A stretch of DNA of 64,000 bases from Gari tellinella (lineage: Eukaryota > Mollusca > Bivalvia > Cardiida > Psammobiidae): contig OV277868.1 of NCBI GenBank assembly GCA_922989275.2, positions 79,040,216 through 79,104,215 of the forward strand. The letters run 5' to 3'. The translations under genes were made by a program, and so were the position numbers. Under the pieces are notes generated by a model. The model was not told the origin of the DNA, searched no databases, and was given only the letters and a program-made list of their open reading frames with translations. Shown here piece after piece: positions 10,556-21,574 of the stretch (position 1 is the first letter of the stretch; every line of letters starts with the position of its first letter).

Positions 10556-10797
10556 ATTGATGAGTATATGCAGTCTTTGCAGTGCATGATGCAGAGCACA
10601 CTTGTCCAATGCAAACAGTGTAGACTCAGATCAGAGGGCTCCTATAGGAGCCCTCTGATCTGAGTCTACACTGTTTGTCATTTTTCAATATATTATAAAA
10701 TACATGTACAATCCTTAATTATGAATAATGGACAAACAATTAATTTAGAGCTGGAATTGTCCATTCAATTTTGAATTTCCAGGGATGGATAGGTTGA
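10556..10797. mobile_element. Family C element
   Basis: The palindrome 10611-10678 (GCAAACAGTGTAGACTCAG arms, GGCTCCTATAGGAGCC tip) is followed by the C end GGAATTGTCCATTCAA. E-type core hairpins without ends lie on either side (about 10470-10535 and 10800-10860). Confidence 0.7.
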
Positions 10798-11146
10798 TGC
10801 AGAACAAAAATAGAGTAAAAAACTCTTGCAGGAGCTTTCTGTTTTACTATTGTCTTGCATTCAGTTTCATTCCCTATCAAATACAGCTTGTTCATGAATA
10901 TTATAATTTTGAAAGGCTGCACAACACTAATTTGACTACTTGCATTTCATTTGCTTCCTGGTAATCAAGTGTCCTCAAACCATATTACCTCCAATAAGAA
11001 ACATAGATTATGCATAATTATGCAGACAGCCAAAGAATCACACAAAACGTTGTTAAGACCTGTTTGTTACCTATATTTGTTAGATATCATTGTTAGAGGG
11101 AGCAGAATCTATATTTCATGGAAAAATAGTATTGGACTTTAAAACA

Positions 11147-11380
11147 TTGAACCCTAGCGACGAGTATAGAGACGCATCTTGAAAAAAAACATACACCTAT
11201 CAAGAGTAGACTTGTCCTATGCAAACAGTATAGACCCTGATTAGAGCCCTCTAATCAGGGTCTACACTGTTTGACATTTTGTAAAATATTGTTAAATACC
11301 ACCCTAAGTATCCAAAAATGGACTAAATATAATTGTGAACTGGAATTGTCCATTTAAAGTTTCAGGGGTAAATGAGTTAA
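11147..11380. mobile_element. Family C element
   Basis: TTGAACCCTAGCGACGAG at the left and TTTCAGGGGTAAATGAGTTAA at the right define it. The palindrome at 11221-11273 has GCAAACAGTATAGACCCTG arms and a short AGAGCCCTCT tip. Confidence 0.8.
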
Positions 11381-11486
11381 TTAATGGTGTACCAAACTGG
11401 TTCCAGTTTATGAAATGTGTAAACATGTACTTTACTGGGTGTATTTTCCTTTAACTCTTTTACTGCAGTGAATACTATTGAGAGTA

Positions 11487-11679
11487 CAGTCGAACTTCGA
11501 TATCTCGAACTCATTTAACTCGAACTAACCAATAGTTCCACATATGAACTGCATTATTGCATGCTCGGCTAAGTCGAACATACCCATATTTCAAAGTTAA
11601 AACGTTGCTTAGCCACGTTTTAACTTTAAAATACAGATAATTTTGAAAACACTGAATTCGAGATATCGAAATTCAACTG
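11487..11679. mobile_element. TA-flanked inverted-repeat element with TATCTCGAAC ends
   Basis: It is flanked by TA (11485-11486 and 11680-11681). CAGTCGAACTTCGATATC faces its mirrored form ending TTCAACTG. An internal hairpin GTTAAAACGT/ACGTTTTAAC sits near 11600-11630. Ends of this kind are known from pogo/Tigger-like elements, but the assignment here is inference. Confidence 0.75.
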
Positions 11680-11683
11680 TAAA

Positions 11684-12549
11684 TTTGTCTGCCCAAAAAT
11701 TAGAAATTATGTCGAGAATATTTATTGAATCTGTTAAGACACATATGTTTTGATTAACTTTATTATTATAGCAAGGCTTGTGTTAAGCACCAGCATTTTG
11801 AAGTAGCATAGAGGTTTCTTTAGACAGGAGACTACTTAATTCCAAAGGTGTTTGTTGTGTTCTACCCCATACCCATTCCTCGACTACCCCCTGTTGCAAC
11901 CATACAGAAAGATATTGGTAAAAATAATCTCAAACATGTCAAAATGTTGTCAAAACACCATAATACAACATTTAAAATCTGATTTTTTTTCCACATCAAT
12001 GTCATATAATAAATATATATATATAAATATAAACAGTGGTATATGGTAGTCGCATTGTACACGTTTTGTATACATGTGGTTGCTTGATGCAAGATTGAAG
12101 TAATACAGAACACTCCTATAACATCTGCATTATTTCTATCCTGCATTAAGCAGGCACTTATCTTTAATGTTATCTACACTACTTCACTTACTGGTCGCTG
12201 AATACAAGATTGACTTTACTTAGCATTTAAACATAAGGTGCCAAATTGTACAAAGTTTATTAATTATAAGATAAAGTGGTATATTGATATAAATGTACCA
12301 GTAAATAAATATGTTTAATACATTTAGTTGTAGTATAGAGTTGGTGAAATTTTAATCTGTTTACAATGTAAATCTGTTTACAACGTTAATGCAATATCAA
12401 ATAATTTTATTAATTTTATTTTAAAACTTATTTTAAATTGTTTAACATTGTCAAAATTGTCACGAATGAATAACACATGTGAAATTGTTATTAAATTGTT
12501 ATTGGAAGATTTATGTGTCTATTGCGATGACCTGAGTCATAATGTTATT
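11684..12549. other. Stretch without recognised genes
   Basis: AT-rich sequence with a short TATATA run at about 12010-12030 and a weak E-like remnant around 12085-12160. I see no splice-bounded coding block on either strand. Confidence 0.4.
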
Positions 12550-12753
12550 TTATGGCTGCCATAAGTTTATCATGAGAAATCCTAAGATTTCGAATTTTTC
12601 AAATGTTCAATCACGATTACTTAAAGCAGGTTGAAAGTAAAGCAGAATGAGCCTTAAGGCGCATTCTGCTTTACTTTCAGCCTGCTTTAATCTACCATCC
12701 GCTAGGATAAAAATCTGAAGATTTCGGGAAATTCCGGAGAAATGGAAGCCCTG
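12550..12753. mobile_element. Family J element with a family A core
   Basis: TGGCTGCCATAAG and GGAAGCCCTG are J ends, with AATCCTAAGATTTC and GAAGATTTCGGG next to them. The centre (12621-12690) is a perfect family A hairpin (AAAGCAGG...CCTGCTTT), without the A terminal repeats. Confidence 0.75.
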
Positions 12754-13204
12754 TTACTTAGATTTTACAGAAGAAATAATTAAACATGATTGCATACATT
12801 GTATACCAGTATCAGACTCTGCACTGTTTGCAGTTGAATACCGTTGGCTGATAAATTTGCTAATTGTATTCAAATATAATTATTGTGTTATGAGAAGTGT
12901 GCTAGATCTAGTTTATTTTTTCCGAAGAATAAATCCAACTATGTACTGGGTTAACTGCATTTACTTATAACCAGTTTGCTCAAATAAATATAAATTGATA
13001 GTTTGACATTTATACTATGATGTTTTCTAGAACACGTTTACTGTGTAAGACTTACACATTTACCGAGTTGTTACATAGGTGTACTATAAGATACGTGTTT
13101 AGTAGAATATGCACTTACATCATTTTATCATGTAACATTGGAGTGTATAAAAGATTGAAACCAACTGAATTTTCTCGTCTATTATAACCATGTTTTACCA
13201 TTAC

Positions 13205-13250
13205 AGGTAACTAGTTAATGCAGACTGAAAGAAAGCAGAATGTGCCTTAA
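13205..13250. mobile_element. Left arm of a family A hairpin, cut at its apical TTAA
   Basis: GACTGAAAGAAAGCAGAATG TGCC runs directly into a TTAA that starts the family C element. The matching right arm is not found after that element. Confidence 0.5.
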
Positions 13251-13488
13251 CTCATCCATCCCTGAAACTTTCAACGGACAATTCCAATTTCCAATTACGT
13301 TCAGTCTGTGTTTTACCATTTAGGGTTGATTTTAACAATTTATTGCAAAATGACAAACAGAATCGACCCTGATCAGAGGACTCCTCTGAGAGCCCTCCGT
13401 TCAATGTCTACACTGTTTGCATACAACCAGTATACCTTCACATAGGCATTGTTTGTTAACGACGATTATACTCATCCCTAGGGTTGGA
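13247..13488. mobile_element. Family C element, reverse order, at an A hairpin tip
   Basis: TTAACTCATCCATCCCTGAA opens it. The palindrome near 13355-13420 has GACAAACAGAATCGACCCTG arms with decay on one side. TACTCATCCCTAGGGTTGG closes it. Confidence 0.65.
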
Positions 13489-13734
13489 TGTGTTCGTAAC
13501 AAGAGTTTAATTATGAAAACTTATTACTTTTACTGTTTCTTCTAAGGGTACATGAGAATTTATTCCCGTCTGGTAATTTCATGTAACCCTCGCCTAATGT
13601 CTCGGGCAACGTTATTTTCCTCAGCCAGGAATAAATCCTCATATACCCTGGGAAGAAACTATAATTAAAACTGTGCACCTGAAATTTTAAAAGTGTTTGA
13701 TAAGTAACCCATACTAAGGTGGACATTGGGAATC

Positions 13735-14232
13735 AGCGTAGACCCAGATGAGACGCCACATTACGCGGCGTCTCATCAGGGTCTACGCTTAGCGCTATAT
13801 CATATGAAATATTGTTTGTATTGACAAACACTGCACTGTCTTTAGATCACCCATGTACATGTATATCTACAATGAAATGTTCTAGCAAGTATATACAGGG
13901 AGAGTTTATTGCAATATCTAGGCATACATGGAGTTACATGTACAGTTTGAAAGTGTTCATAAACCATTTATATATTATTATGTCAGTTTGCTAAATTGTG
14001 AAAGAAAAGTTTGCATCAGAACTATACGAGTTGTCCCCCTTACTCTGCTGGGTTTGAAAGTCTACTTTTGTTTTGTAATATACCCACAAGGCCTCATCGT
14101 TATCAACGAAAATGGCGACGATGCCTCCCCCAGGTCGTATAGACATTTTCAAGCAAATGTAGCCGCCTATAAAGTAAGTTTTACATATTGTTATTATTTA
14201 ATTCCTATGTTACAGTGTTAGTCACATTGGAA
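13735..14232. repeat. Left copy of duplicated block (matches 59657-60158)
   Basis: It begins with a palindrome (13735-13789, AGCGTAGACCC arms, GACGCC/GGCGTC tip). It continues through shared sequence (GTCTTTAGATCACCC, TTTATTGCAATATC) into a conserved promoter/exon-like block. The right copy keeps the same order of landmarks. Divergence is moderate with small indels. Confidence 0.75.
14018..14173 (+). other. Candidate non-coding first exon with GTAAGT donor (left copy)
   Basis: AACTATACGAGTTGTC starts a stretch conserved with 59918-60078. It contains a well-placed AAAATGGCGACG and ends at a GTAAGT donor (14174-14179) that is also present in the other copy. From that ATG the frame closes after 16 codons, so if transcribed it is probably a 5' UTR exon with a short upstream ORF. 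The next good acceptor downstream in a gene context is the TRIM exon at 25816, hence a possible first exon of that gene (inference). The opposite strand is also open (14146 down to 13991, 51 codons), sharing NDEALWVYYKTKVD with the other copy. The strand is therefore not settled. Confidence 0.4.
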
Positions 14233-14359
14233 GCGCATCTGTATGCATATATACGCACACGATAAAGAAACTTTGATGGACTGTTGTTATACTTATAAGT
14301 ACAAACATTAGATAAATTTGGTATCAACATGAATGCGCAAACAATGTATTGACTATACG

Positions 14360-14727
14360 ATGGTGTGATTTAATAACTTACAGATCATACTCTTGAACAA
14401 CGATGGCGTGAAAAGTAAATGTTGCAGACTTGTAATGTTTTTATAACTCGATATATGCCAATGAATAACGACACGAATGAATGTCGTTATTCCTTCGTGC
14501 CGTGGCCCACGTGGCGGGGCCAATTTTGACCCCAGTGGCATAATTTGAACAAGTTTGGTAGAGGTCTACATTTTAAAGCTCTATGCCTCATGGTTTGACA
14601 CAAAAAGATTGGTCGATTGCCAAACGAAAATTACAAAACATTACAAGTCTGCAACTTTCATTTTACTTGTCATACCATCGTCATTCACACGCAAACTTAT
14701 GATCTGCAAATTATTAAATCACCATTA
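14360..14727. repeat. Inverted repeat enclosing a K fragment
   Basis: About 90-bp arms (14360-14447 and 14633-14727, sharing GTTGCAGACTTGTAATG and its complement) flank 14505-14625. That interval matches an internal unit of element K (AATTTGAACAAGTTTGGTAG). Confidence 0.6.
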
Positions 14728-14873
14728 AAAATACACAATCGTGAATCCAATACAATTTTGCGTATTTTGATACGAAGTTCGTCTTTGGTTTGTATAACAC
14801 AAGTCCTTCAAGCCAAAATGAACACTTTCTTTATCGTGTTAGTATAGTTTCTGGTCGTCAAAACGCATAGACC

Positions 14874-14957
14874 ATTGATTGCATTGCGTTGGGTTGGGTT
14901 GAATTCAGTCTTAATATTGATTGCATTGCGTTGGGTTGGGTTGAATTCAGTCTTAAT
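14874..14957. repeat. Two tandem copies of a 42-bp unit
   Basis: TTGATTGCATTGCG begins at 14874 and again 42 bp later, with identical GGGTTGGGTTGAATTCAG bodies. Confidence 0.85.
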
Positions 14958-14990
14958 TTTAGTTCTCTTTTGTACAGACATGTTTCGGCG

Positions 14991-15092
14991 TTTAAGCGAA
15001 ATAAACGGCCGAAAATAGTCGGAAAATTACCTTGAATCGCTAGCGCGATTCATGGAATTTGCCCATAATTTATGTCGTTTATTTCGCTTTTA
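14991..15092. repeat. Palindrome with AAGCGAAATAAACG ends
   Basis: AAGCGAAATAAACG near 14993 pairs with CGTTTATTTCGCTT near 15076-15090. An inner pair TGAATCGC/GCGATTCA forms the tip. Confidence 0.7.
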
Positions 15093-15239
15093 GGAATGCA
15101 GAAAATCGGGTTCATTTTTACATGAATCCAGTACGTGTGTTCCTTATAGTGCACAACATTAATCATAGTCCGGCAGAGGGCTGACTTGACCTGGAAATGC
15201 CGTCCTAAGTTTTTTTCTCGACTGATTCTACTTCAGCAT

Positions 15240-16720
15240 ATGTTACTTATTGAAAACCGGGTGCCACTTTGTCACCCTTGAGCATTTTCGTATATTCAAG
15301 ATGGCGGCCAAAATGGCTGCCGAAAGGCTTTTAAACAAAATAGCATACAAATCAGCATTCATTTTTCTTTTTTTAATTGATTCGAACTCACCATAATGAT
15401 AGTTATTATTCAAAAGGTATTTAATGTTTTCAAAATATTACGGGTGACATCTTGTCACTCTTTGGCATTTCAGTATATTCAAAATGGCGGCTAAAATGGC
15501 TACCTATATGTGTTGAAACAAACTACTCTTAACTTCAGCATTCATAGTTTGGTTTTCTCAACTGATTTGACCCCACCAAAATGATAGATATTACTGAACT
15601 GATGATACATATTATTGAACTGTTACGGATGACATCCTTTCACCCGTGAGCATTTCTGTATATTCAAGATGGCGGCCAAAATGGCTACCGAAACTATAGT
15701 CCAAAAAACTGCATTCATTGTTTCTCTTTTTAAACTGATTTGACCTCACCATAATGAGAGTTATTATTACATGGACAATTTATGTTTCAAAAATGTTACG
15801 AGTGACATCTTGTCACCCTTCAGCATTTCCGTTTATTCAAATGGCTGCTTATATGGCTATCCAAATGCGTTAAAATCTACTCTAAACTTCAGCATTCATA
15901 GTTTGGTTTTCTAGATTTATTTGACTCCACCATCATGAAAGTTTTTACTGAAATGATGATACATATTATTGAACTGTTACGGATGACCTTTGAGCACATA
16001 TGTATATTCAAAATAGCGGCTTAAATGGCTACCTAAATGCTTTAAAACAAAATGGTCAACAAATCAGCATTCATAATTTCTTTTTTTTTATAATTGATTT
16101 GATCTCACCATTATGGTATTCGTTATTGAAATAAGCAAACTAATTATTGAAATGTTACGGGTGACATCGTTTTATTATTGAGCGTTTCCGGATATTTAAG
16201 ATGGCGGCAAAAATAGTGATGACAATTTTGTTTAGCAAATGATATCGAAAAATCAACAACCATACATTTTATATTCATAACTGACTCGATATCAACGTAA
16301 TTATACTTACTATTAGATTTATGATACTTATTGATGAAATGTAATTTGTAACATCTTTTCATCCTTGAGTATTTCCGTATATCTAATATGGTGATGCTTA
16401 TTATTGAAAACATGATACTTCTTATGGAACTGTACGTGGATGACATCTTGTCACCCTTGAGCATTTCCATGTATTCGAGATGGCGACCAAAGCGTTGACC
16501 GAAATGCTTTAAATCAAAATAAGATAAGTCAAAACAACAACAATCTTTATTTCTTATTTCTAAATGGTTTGACCTTACCAGAATGATACTTATTATTGAC
16601 AGAATGATACTCATTATTGAAATACTTTGGGGGACATCTTTTCACCTTGAGCATTTCCGTAATCAAGAAAGCGGCCAACATTGCGATAGAAATGCTTAAA
16701 ATATTTAAAATGTTCAAAAG
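15240..16720. repeat. Tandem array of about 180-bp units with ABAB order
   Basis: The block GATGGCGGCCAAAATGGCT recurs in decayed forms near 15300, 15483, 15668, 15838, 16012, 16199, 16480 and 16670. Each is followed by CAGCATTCAT..TGATTTGAC..TTATTATTGAA and a GTTACGGGTGACATCTTGTC block. Units at 15300, 15668 and 16012 resemble each other. Units at 15483 and 15838 share their own variants (TTCATAGTTTGG, TGATGATACATATTATTG), giving a repeat of about 360 bp. Confidence 0.8.
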
Positions 16721-17579
16721 TCAAAATAAACAGCTGTTTCTTGACTGGTTCTTTTTAAGCACCTGGTATTTGTTCACAAGAGCGCTTTTACAGTTAACCC
16801 CAGAGACTTCCTACCTGATCGGGGTTCTGGGGCTTAATTGTCATAGGACTATTTTTGCGTATTTGACCGAGATAATGCCCGCTGTCAATATCTAAAAGGA
16901 AGGCAGGTCGCTGATTTTTGTTCCCATGCGCTGATTCGCAACGAATGAGACTAGTCGAAATCATCTTTCTGAAATCATCATCATCTCATCTCATCACCTC
17001 TCATCTTTTATCGGCGCTATATGATCTATTCTGTGTTGCAGTACCCTAAAACCCAACTCGTCCATGCATGCTGTTACATATCAATATTTACGCTCTACAG
17101 GGCATGCTACGAGCGTACCCTGACAGACACATTGCTCTGTTTACAAATTTACTATAGCGTTATGACAAGGTTTCCGCTCTGTTTATCCTTCCTCCAGCCA
17201 AACCCTGTTCGGTCAATTTCAGGTAGATTGTTTCCTCTAATGAATGCCTAAATCAAGGTAGCAGAGGTTTGCTGATGTTTCATCGCTAAGCTGTGTGGTT
17301 TATACTTGAACGCGTGTTTCAGATATGAACTCGGGGAAATACTATTGCTTGTGAAATGTAAGTTTCAATAGAAAAATCAAGTCAACCGATAAGTTAAAAC
17401 ACATGGTTGGACCACAAGTATTTCCTTGCAGCAGTTCACGTTCCTATTTCAAAGCTGTCTGCAACTGTGTTACATCCCGAGAAGGTATGTGCAGAAAGAA
17501 TGTCCTCAGCAATGTCCATATGTTTGCCACATGCAATATCAATAATAGCTTTGATTAACATTTTATTCGCCCATCTTGT
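16721..17579. other. Interior of element M, no gene recognised
   Basis: A small hairpin (ACCCCAGAG/TTCTGGGG, about 16797-16833) and a TCATC-rich run (16975-17010) are visible. A short block at 17434-17484 is bounded by CCTTGCAG and GTATGT and is open in all three frames. It is too short to call an exon. Confidence 0.3.
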
Positions 17580-17826
17580 TTAACCCTTTCACCGCCAAAT
17601 TATTTTTGAGATTTTTACCCCTACACCGTTATTGTGTCGTCTGCTTCAATATTATTGTCTGCAATATCATTTCAAAGTTAGAATTAAGAGAGTATGACAT
17701 AAGAAATATCGAAACGGGTGCCAAACAGTTTTGATCCTGATCAGACGCCGCATAACGCGGCGTCTGATCAGGATCAAAACTGTTTGCAAATTCGATTTTA
17801 GGCGATTCTGGCGGTGAAAGGGTTAA
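17580..17826. mobile_element. Family B element, full length (247 bp)
   Basis: TTAA-CCCTTTCACCGCCA at 17580 and TGGCGGTGAAAGGG-TTAA at 17826 pair perfectly. The palindrome at 17719-17787 (CAAACAGTTTTGATCC arms, GACGCCGC/GCGGCGTC tip) is near-perfect. This is the reference copy of the family in the window. Confidence 0.9.
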
Positions 17827-18330
17827 TAATATGACTGACAGCTTAGGATTCGAATAATTTCTTATGCACGAGAATACCTACTACACAATCATGTTGTCTA
17901 TCTCTTCATATGTTGCTTTCAAATGTTTCTTTCTGAAATAATACATCGGCTTGTTTAAGCTTGTGTTTCATTTTTACCTATTATCACTTGCTTGTTAATT
18001 TGTGTGTGCTCAATTTGAAAAGTCTCAGCATCTAGAATGTAAGAGATTATCAGCTTCATTAACTCTTTTTTTCAGTGACTGTAAGATAAACTGTTTTTGG
18101 TAATATGCTGTTAGCATGCATCTGATAGTAATCGATTTTAACCTGTTGCTCTCGTACACTTATAGAAATGTAAGTGCTGTATATATAGGTCAACATTGTT
18201 TTCCTCCAACTTAGATGTTCTGCACAGAGCCTTTTGTGGGGTATGTCATAAAACCTTAATAATATCGATCCGTCTATGGTGACTGTCTACTGGTCCCATT
18301 TTTGTGTCAAAAACTCCTATCTAGATTTTA

Positions 18331-18640
18331 TTTTGGAATTTCTTTATAAATATTTTTAACTGTCATATCATTATGATCACCAAACAGTGCTGTTGGAAAA
18401 GGTGTCAATTCATGGGACAGAACATCTCCGATATCAACCTCATGGCTGCTAGCTTGAAGACTTTCGAAGATTATTGAGTTGATTTCACATGAGTTGACCT
18501 ACCATCACATTCTTTTGGTCACGGTGATTTCTTCTCTGATATTGTGTTTGTCCAATTCTATTAGCAGTCCCTAGTCTGGTTTCTAGCTGTTATGCACATC
18601 ATCTGATTCCATTTCTTCAGTAACTACTGTTGAAAATGCT
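18331..18640 (-). pseudogene. Decayed coding fragment with VLSHELTPFPTALFGD motif
   Basis: On the minus strand one frame from about 18500 down to 18331 reads through 50-plus codons, including FESLQASSHEVDIGDVLSHE, then LTPFPTALFGD. The upstream part (about 18640-18505, with LIELDKHNIREEITVTKRM) is in the same reading direction but has several stops. The block -ELxxxPxALFxD- resembles an uncharacterised domain common in repetitive invertebrate genes. That is recalled from pattern memory and needs a search. Just downstream, sequence reading GPVDSHHRR may be a further decayed part. It sits inside element M and could be cargo or an older insertion. Confidence 0.4.
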
Positions 18641-18888
18641 ATCTTTATCAATTTCTTTATCAATCTAGCAACTACAATTTTTTAAATGCACTTTAAACTG
18701 ACTTGCTCACAGTGCATATTAATGTAAGTTCTTCCATAAGTTACAGTTTGTGTGCAATAGAACCCCTTTGTCAAGAGTTATGCATCCTTGATGCACTCAG
18801 ATAGGCTCGAAAAGGCAAGACTTTAACAACGTTTGCGCTCTAGTGTCTACACATTTGAATATATAAGGATAAAACTACTCGTTCAATT

Positions 18889-18926
18889 CAGGTGAGAGAT
18901 TTTAGGGCCATCATGGTCCTCTTGTC
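18889..18926 (+). mobile_element. Solitary K 3' end
   Basis: CAGGTGAGAGATTTTAGGGC followed by CATCATGGTCCTCTTGTC matches the 3' hairpin end of the K copy at 28871-30249. Confidence 0.65.
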
Positions 18927-19469
18927 TTACCGTGCCTTCCTTGTCCTTTGCGTTTTTTTCTATTTTCCGTCTCCTTTGTGCCCCTCAAAGTCAGTTTCAG
19001 GATCATCCCTGTGAGCCACCATGATTTCAAAGTTTGCTTGCAACTGGTTGTACATATGAATTCTAAAGCCTATGCGTATTTCTGCTTAATCATAATCTTA
19101 ATTATGCAATTGGCCACATGCCCATGGCACATAAAGGGGATTTCAATGAACATATGACATATTCAATTTTATATACCTCGTCCATGCCTCATCAAATCTT
19201 AATTTTCAAAAATATTCTGAGCACCGCTCTTCGGAGAGCCTCCCTTTCTTTCAGGTAAGCCATGCCACATCTGCCATTGTTAGTTAACATGACCTGAATC
19301 AGAACTTTAATGCAGCATTTCACTATGTACTTCACTCTTTCAATGCATCAGCAAATATAAAGGCTAAGCCACTGTCTGCCATCAAACTACCATCATCAGC
19401 AACTAAGCTGTTGAGTAAGTGTATACCACCAAAACTATATGCTAAGAATGAAATATTTTGACGCACAAA

Positions 19470-19800
19470 AGCATGTACAGTTACGTGACCCTAGCTGCTG
19501 GTACTTAGTCCAACACTGACCAAAAAGAAAAAAATCTAGGCCACAGAGGTCAAGGTTAAAGGGCAATGTTAGTAATTTACTATTGTAACTAGTTTTACTT
19601 GTTGAAGTGCACATACATGTGAAGTTATGTGAATGTAATTGAAGTACTTAGTCCAAAATTGACCTATAAAACGCAAAACAATTTACAAATGTCACAGAGG
19701 TCAAGGGCAAAGGTCAAGGTCATCAAACTGCAATGCAACATGCTACTCACATTAAGGCGTATCTATGGTTTAAGTTTCATTGATATAATACTTAAACTTT
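19470..19800. repeat. Two-unit interspersed repeat with GAGGTCAAGG motif
   Basis: Two units about 143 bp apart share GTACTTAGTCCAA..TTGACC, CACAGAGGTCAAGG and CAATG blocks. No coding signal is seen. Confidence 0.5.
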
Positions 19801-20132
19801 CAAGGAATTTACCCGGTATTCGATGCCGGGGTATAGCATAAAAGGACCAATTTCGTGGAAATTAGTAAAAAATGGTGGGTTGGGTAAATCGGAAATATAT
19901 CAAAATGCTCAAGGGTGCCAAGGTGGCACCCGGTCAATTCTGAATGACAATGCTTTGAACTATCAATATCAATCAAGAAAAAAACTTAGGACGCCATTTC
20001 TAGGTGGACCTTCAAACCCTCATTTCTCTGCCGGACTATCAGGTTTCATCTCTTATCTTCTGCACGCTATATGTAATTGTCGTCTCCAAAACATTGTCGT
20101 CTACGACAGTTCCCCAGAGTTGTAATAACCAG

Positions 20133-20696
20133 CCGGCTCTAGATAAGAGGAGTATTTCAAAAACTATAATCTTTATTTTTGTATACAGTGCCCCTCCCTA
20201 CAACGGCCCTCCGAACAACGATTCCCTCCTTACAACGACGCTCACCGATGCCCCCCCCCCCAACAAGACAATTTTGTCCAACCTTTTCAATTTCACTGTT
20301 GCAATATCGTCTGCATAAAATTGTCGTCTGCTGTTTTTCTAAAAGTTACATATTTGACCATTTCTGAGAAAAACACTTAATGACACGTGACAAACAGCTT
20401 GAGTCCAGATCAGACGCAGCGTTACGCGGCCTTTGATCTGGATTCAAGCTGTTTACAAATAAAAGCCAATTTCCCTTCCCTTTAACGACTCCCTCTGAAC
20501 AAAAACACATTTTTGTCTCCCATTGAGTGTCTTTGTAGAGAGGAAGCGCTGTAAAACCATATGGTGTCACTACTGATTACAATAGTTTCTTAGAGACGAT
20601 TCTAATGAGTAGTAACACCATAGGATTTGGTGCTGAAATGAGTAATTAATGTTTGATTTGTTGAGTTTACTAGCTTCCTCTTATTTGGAGCATTGG
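20133..20696. mobile_element. Family H element interrupted by family G
   Basis: Left part CTCTAGATAAGAGGAGTATT and right part GTGTCACTACTGATTAC..GAGACGATTCTAATG..TTATTTGGAGC together make one H element in reverse order. The G insert at 20186-20551 separates them. Confidence 0.75.
20186..20551. mobile_element. Family G element nested in family H
   Basis: CAGTGCCCCTCCCTACAACG and GTAGAGAGGAAGCGCTG are the ends, flanked by TA (20184-20185 and 20552-20553). A palindrome with ACAAACAGCTTGAGTCCAG arms lies at about 20388-20455, and a C10 run near 20250. Confidence 0.8.
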
Positions 20697-20857
20697 ACGA
20701 GCCGCCGAGTTACTAGCTCGGTATGTAATATGTATTTAGACAATTTGCCACAGTTACTGTATAACCAATTTGACGACAGCGTGCAGAAGTCGGTTAAATG
20801 CTTCACGAGTGTTAATCAACTGATGAACGTCCATTAAAGTTGGACTTTTCTGTTTTA

Positions 20858-21062
20858 CAGTAAAACTTCTCTATTATGGCCACTAAGTTGTGTTAATTAT
20901 TTAGATGTTCACGGCAGGTGACTGCTTAAAGCAATGTGCCAGTAAGACAGAGCACTCCTTTAGGAGCTTTCTGTTTTACTGTCACATTACTTTCAGCTGT
21001 CACCTGTCTTTTATAAATCAATTAGCCTTTGTTTTAGTGGTCGTAATAGAGAGGTTTTACTC
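20858..21062. mobile_element. Family E element
   Basis: CAGTAAAACTTCTCTATTAT opens it and GTCGTAATAGAGAGGTTTTA closes it. The hairpin core AGCACTCCTTTAGGAGCTTT lies in the centre. Confidence 0.8.
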
Positions 21063-21216
21063 TAATCTGCTTTACTAATATAAACGGTCGATTTATATAA
21101 TATGTAAACCCCAGTTAACTGTATATAAACTAGCAGCGATGTCATAATTGAGTTGATAAATGGCTACCAATTATATTAGACTTTAGTCTAGAGTTGGAGA
21201 TACGTTATCACAGCTA

Positions 21217-21558
21217 CAGTGCTCCCTCCCATCAACGGCCCTTCAAACAACGACTCCCTCCTTACAACGAGCCTTGCCGCAGTTCCCTATACAGGACATT
21301 TATGGCTAACGCTTGCACTACTGCGATATCGTCAGCTTAAAATTGTCGTGTTTTGTTTTTTCTCAAAGTTACATATAAGGGGATATGTTGATAGAATAAA
21401 TAAAGTGACAAGTGACAAACAGTTTGAATCCAGTTCTGGATTAAAGCTGTTTGCAAATGTAAGTTAAATTCCTTATTTTCCGTTCCTATAACGACTTCCT
21501 CCGAACAACACACATAATATGTGTCTCCCATTGGGTGTTGTTGAATAGAGGAGCACTG
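21217..21558. mobile_element. Family G element
   Basis: CAGTGCTCCCTCC and GAATAGAGGAGCACTG ends are flanked by TA (21215-21216 and 21559-21560). Its central palindrome is deleted to CAAACAGTTTGAATCCAG..CTGGATTAAAGCTGTTTGC. Confidence 0.8.
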
Positions 21559-21574
21559 TATATATGAACATAAT

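Larger units (their letters stand above)
15166..20038. mobile_element. Element M, 4.9 kb, inverted ends and subterminal tandem array
   Basis: TAGTCCGGCAGAG at 15166 is mirrored by CTCTGCCGGACTA ending at 20038, with TCA immediately outside both ends. The next 150 bp inward also match in inverted order (GTCCTAAGTTTTTTTC, then GGGTGCCA and CACCCTTGAGCATTTT). The left end carries the array at 15240-16720 and the right end only one unit. The segmental-duplication partner at 60.16-60.51 kb lacks this element, which supports it as an insertion. The interior holds a family B copy, a decayed minus-strand ORF (18331-18640), a K end (18889-18926) and a two-unit repeat (19470-19800). No transposase was recognised. 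Confidence 0.6.

Noticed and set aside
13928..14221. 97-codon plus-strand frame
   Set aside because: It starts without a credible context, spans the conserved promoter/donor block and is not conserved in the right-hand copy.
17434..17484. Internal exon between CCTTGCAG and GTATGT
   Set aside because: Only 51 bp, open in all three frames, inside element M and with no compatible neighbouring exon. Splice-site chance matches of this quality are common.
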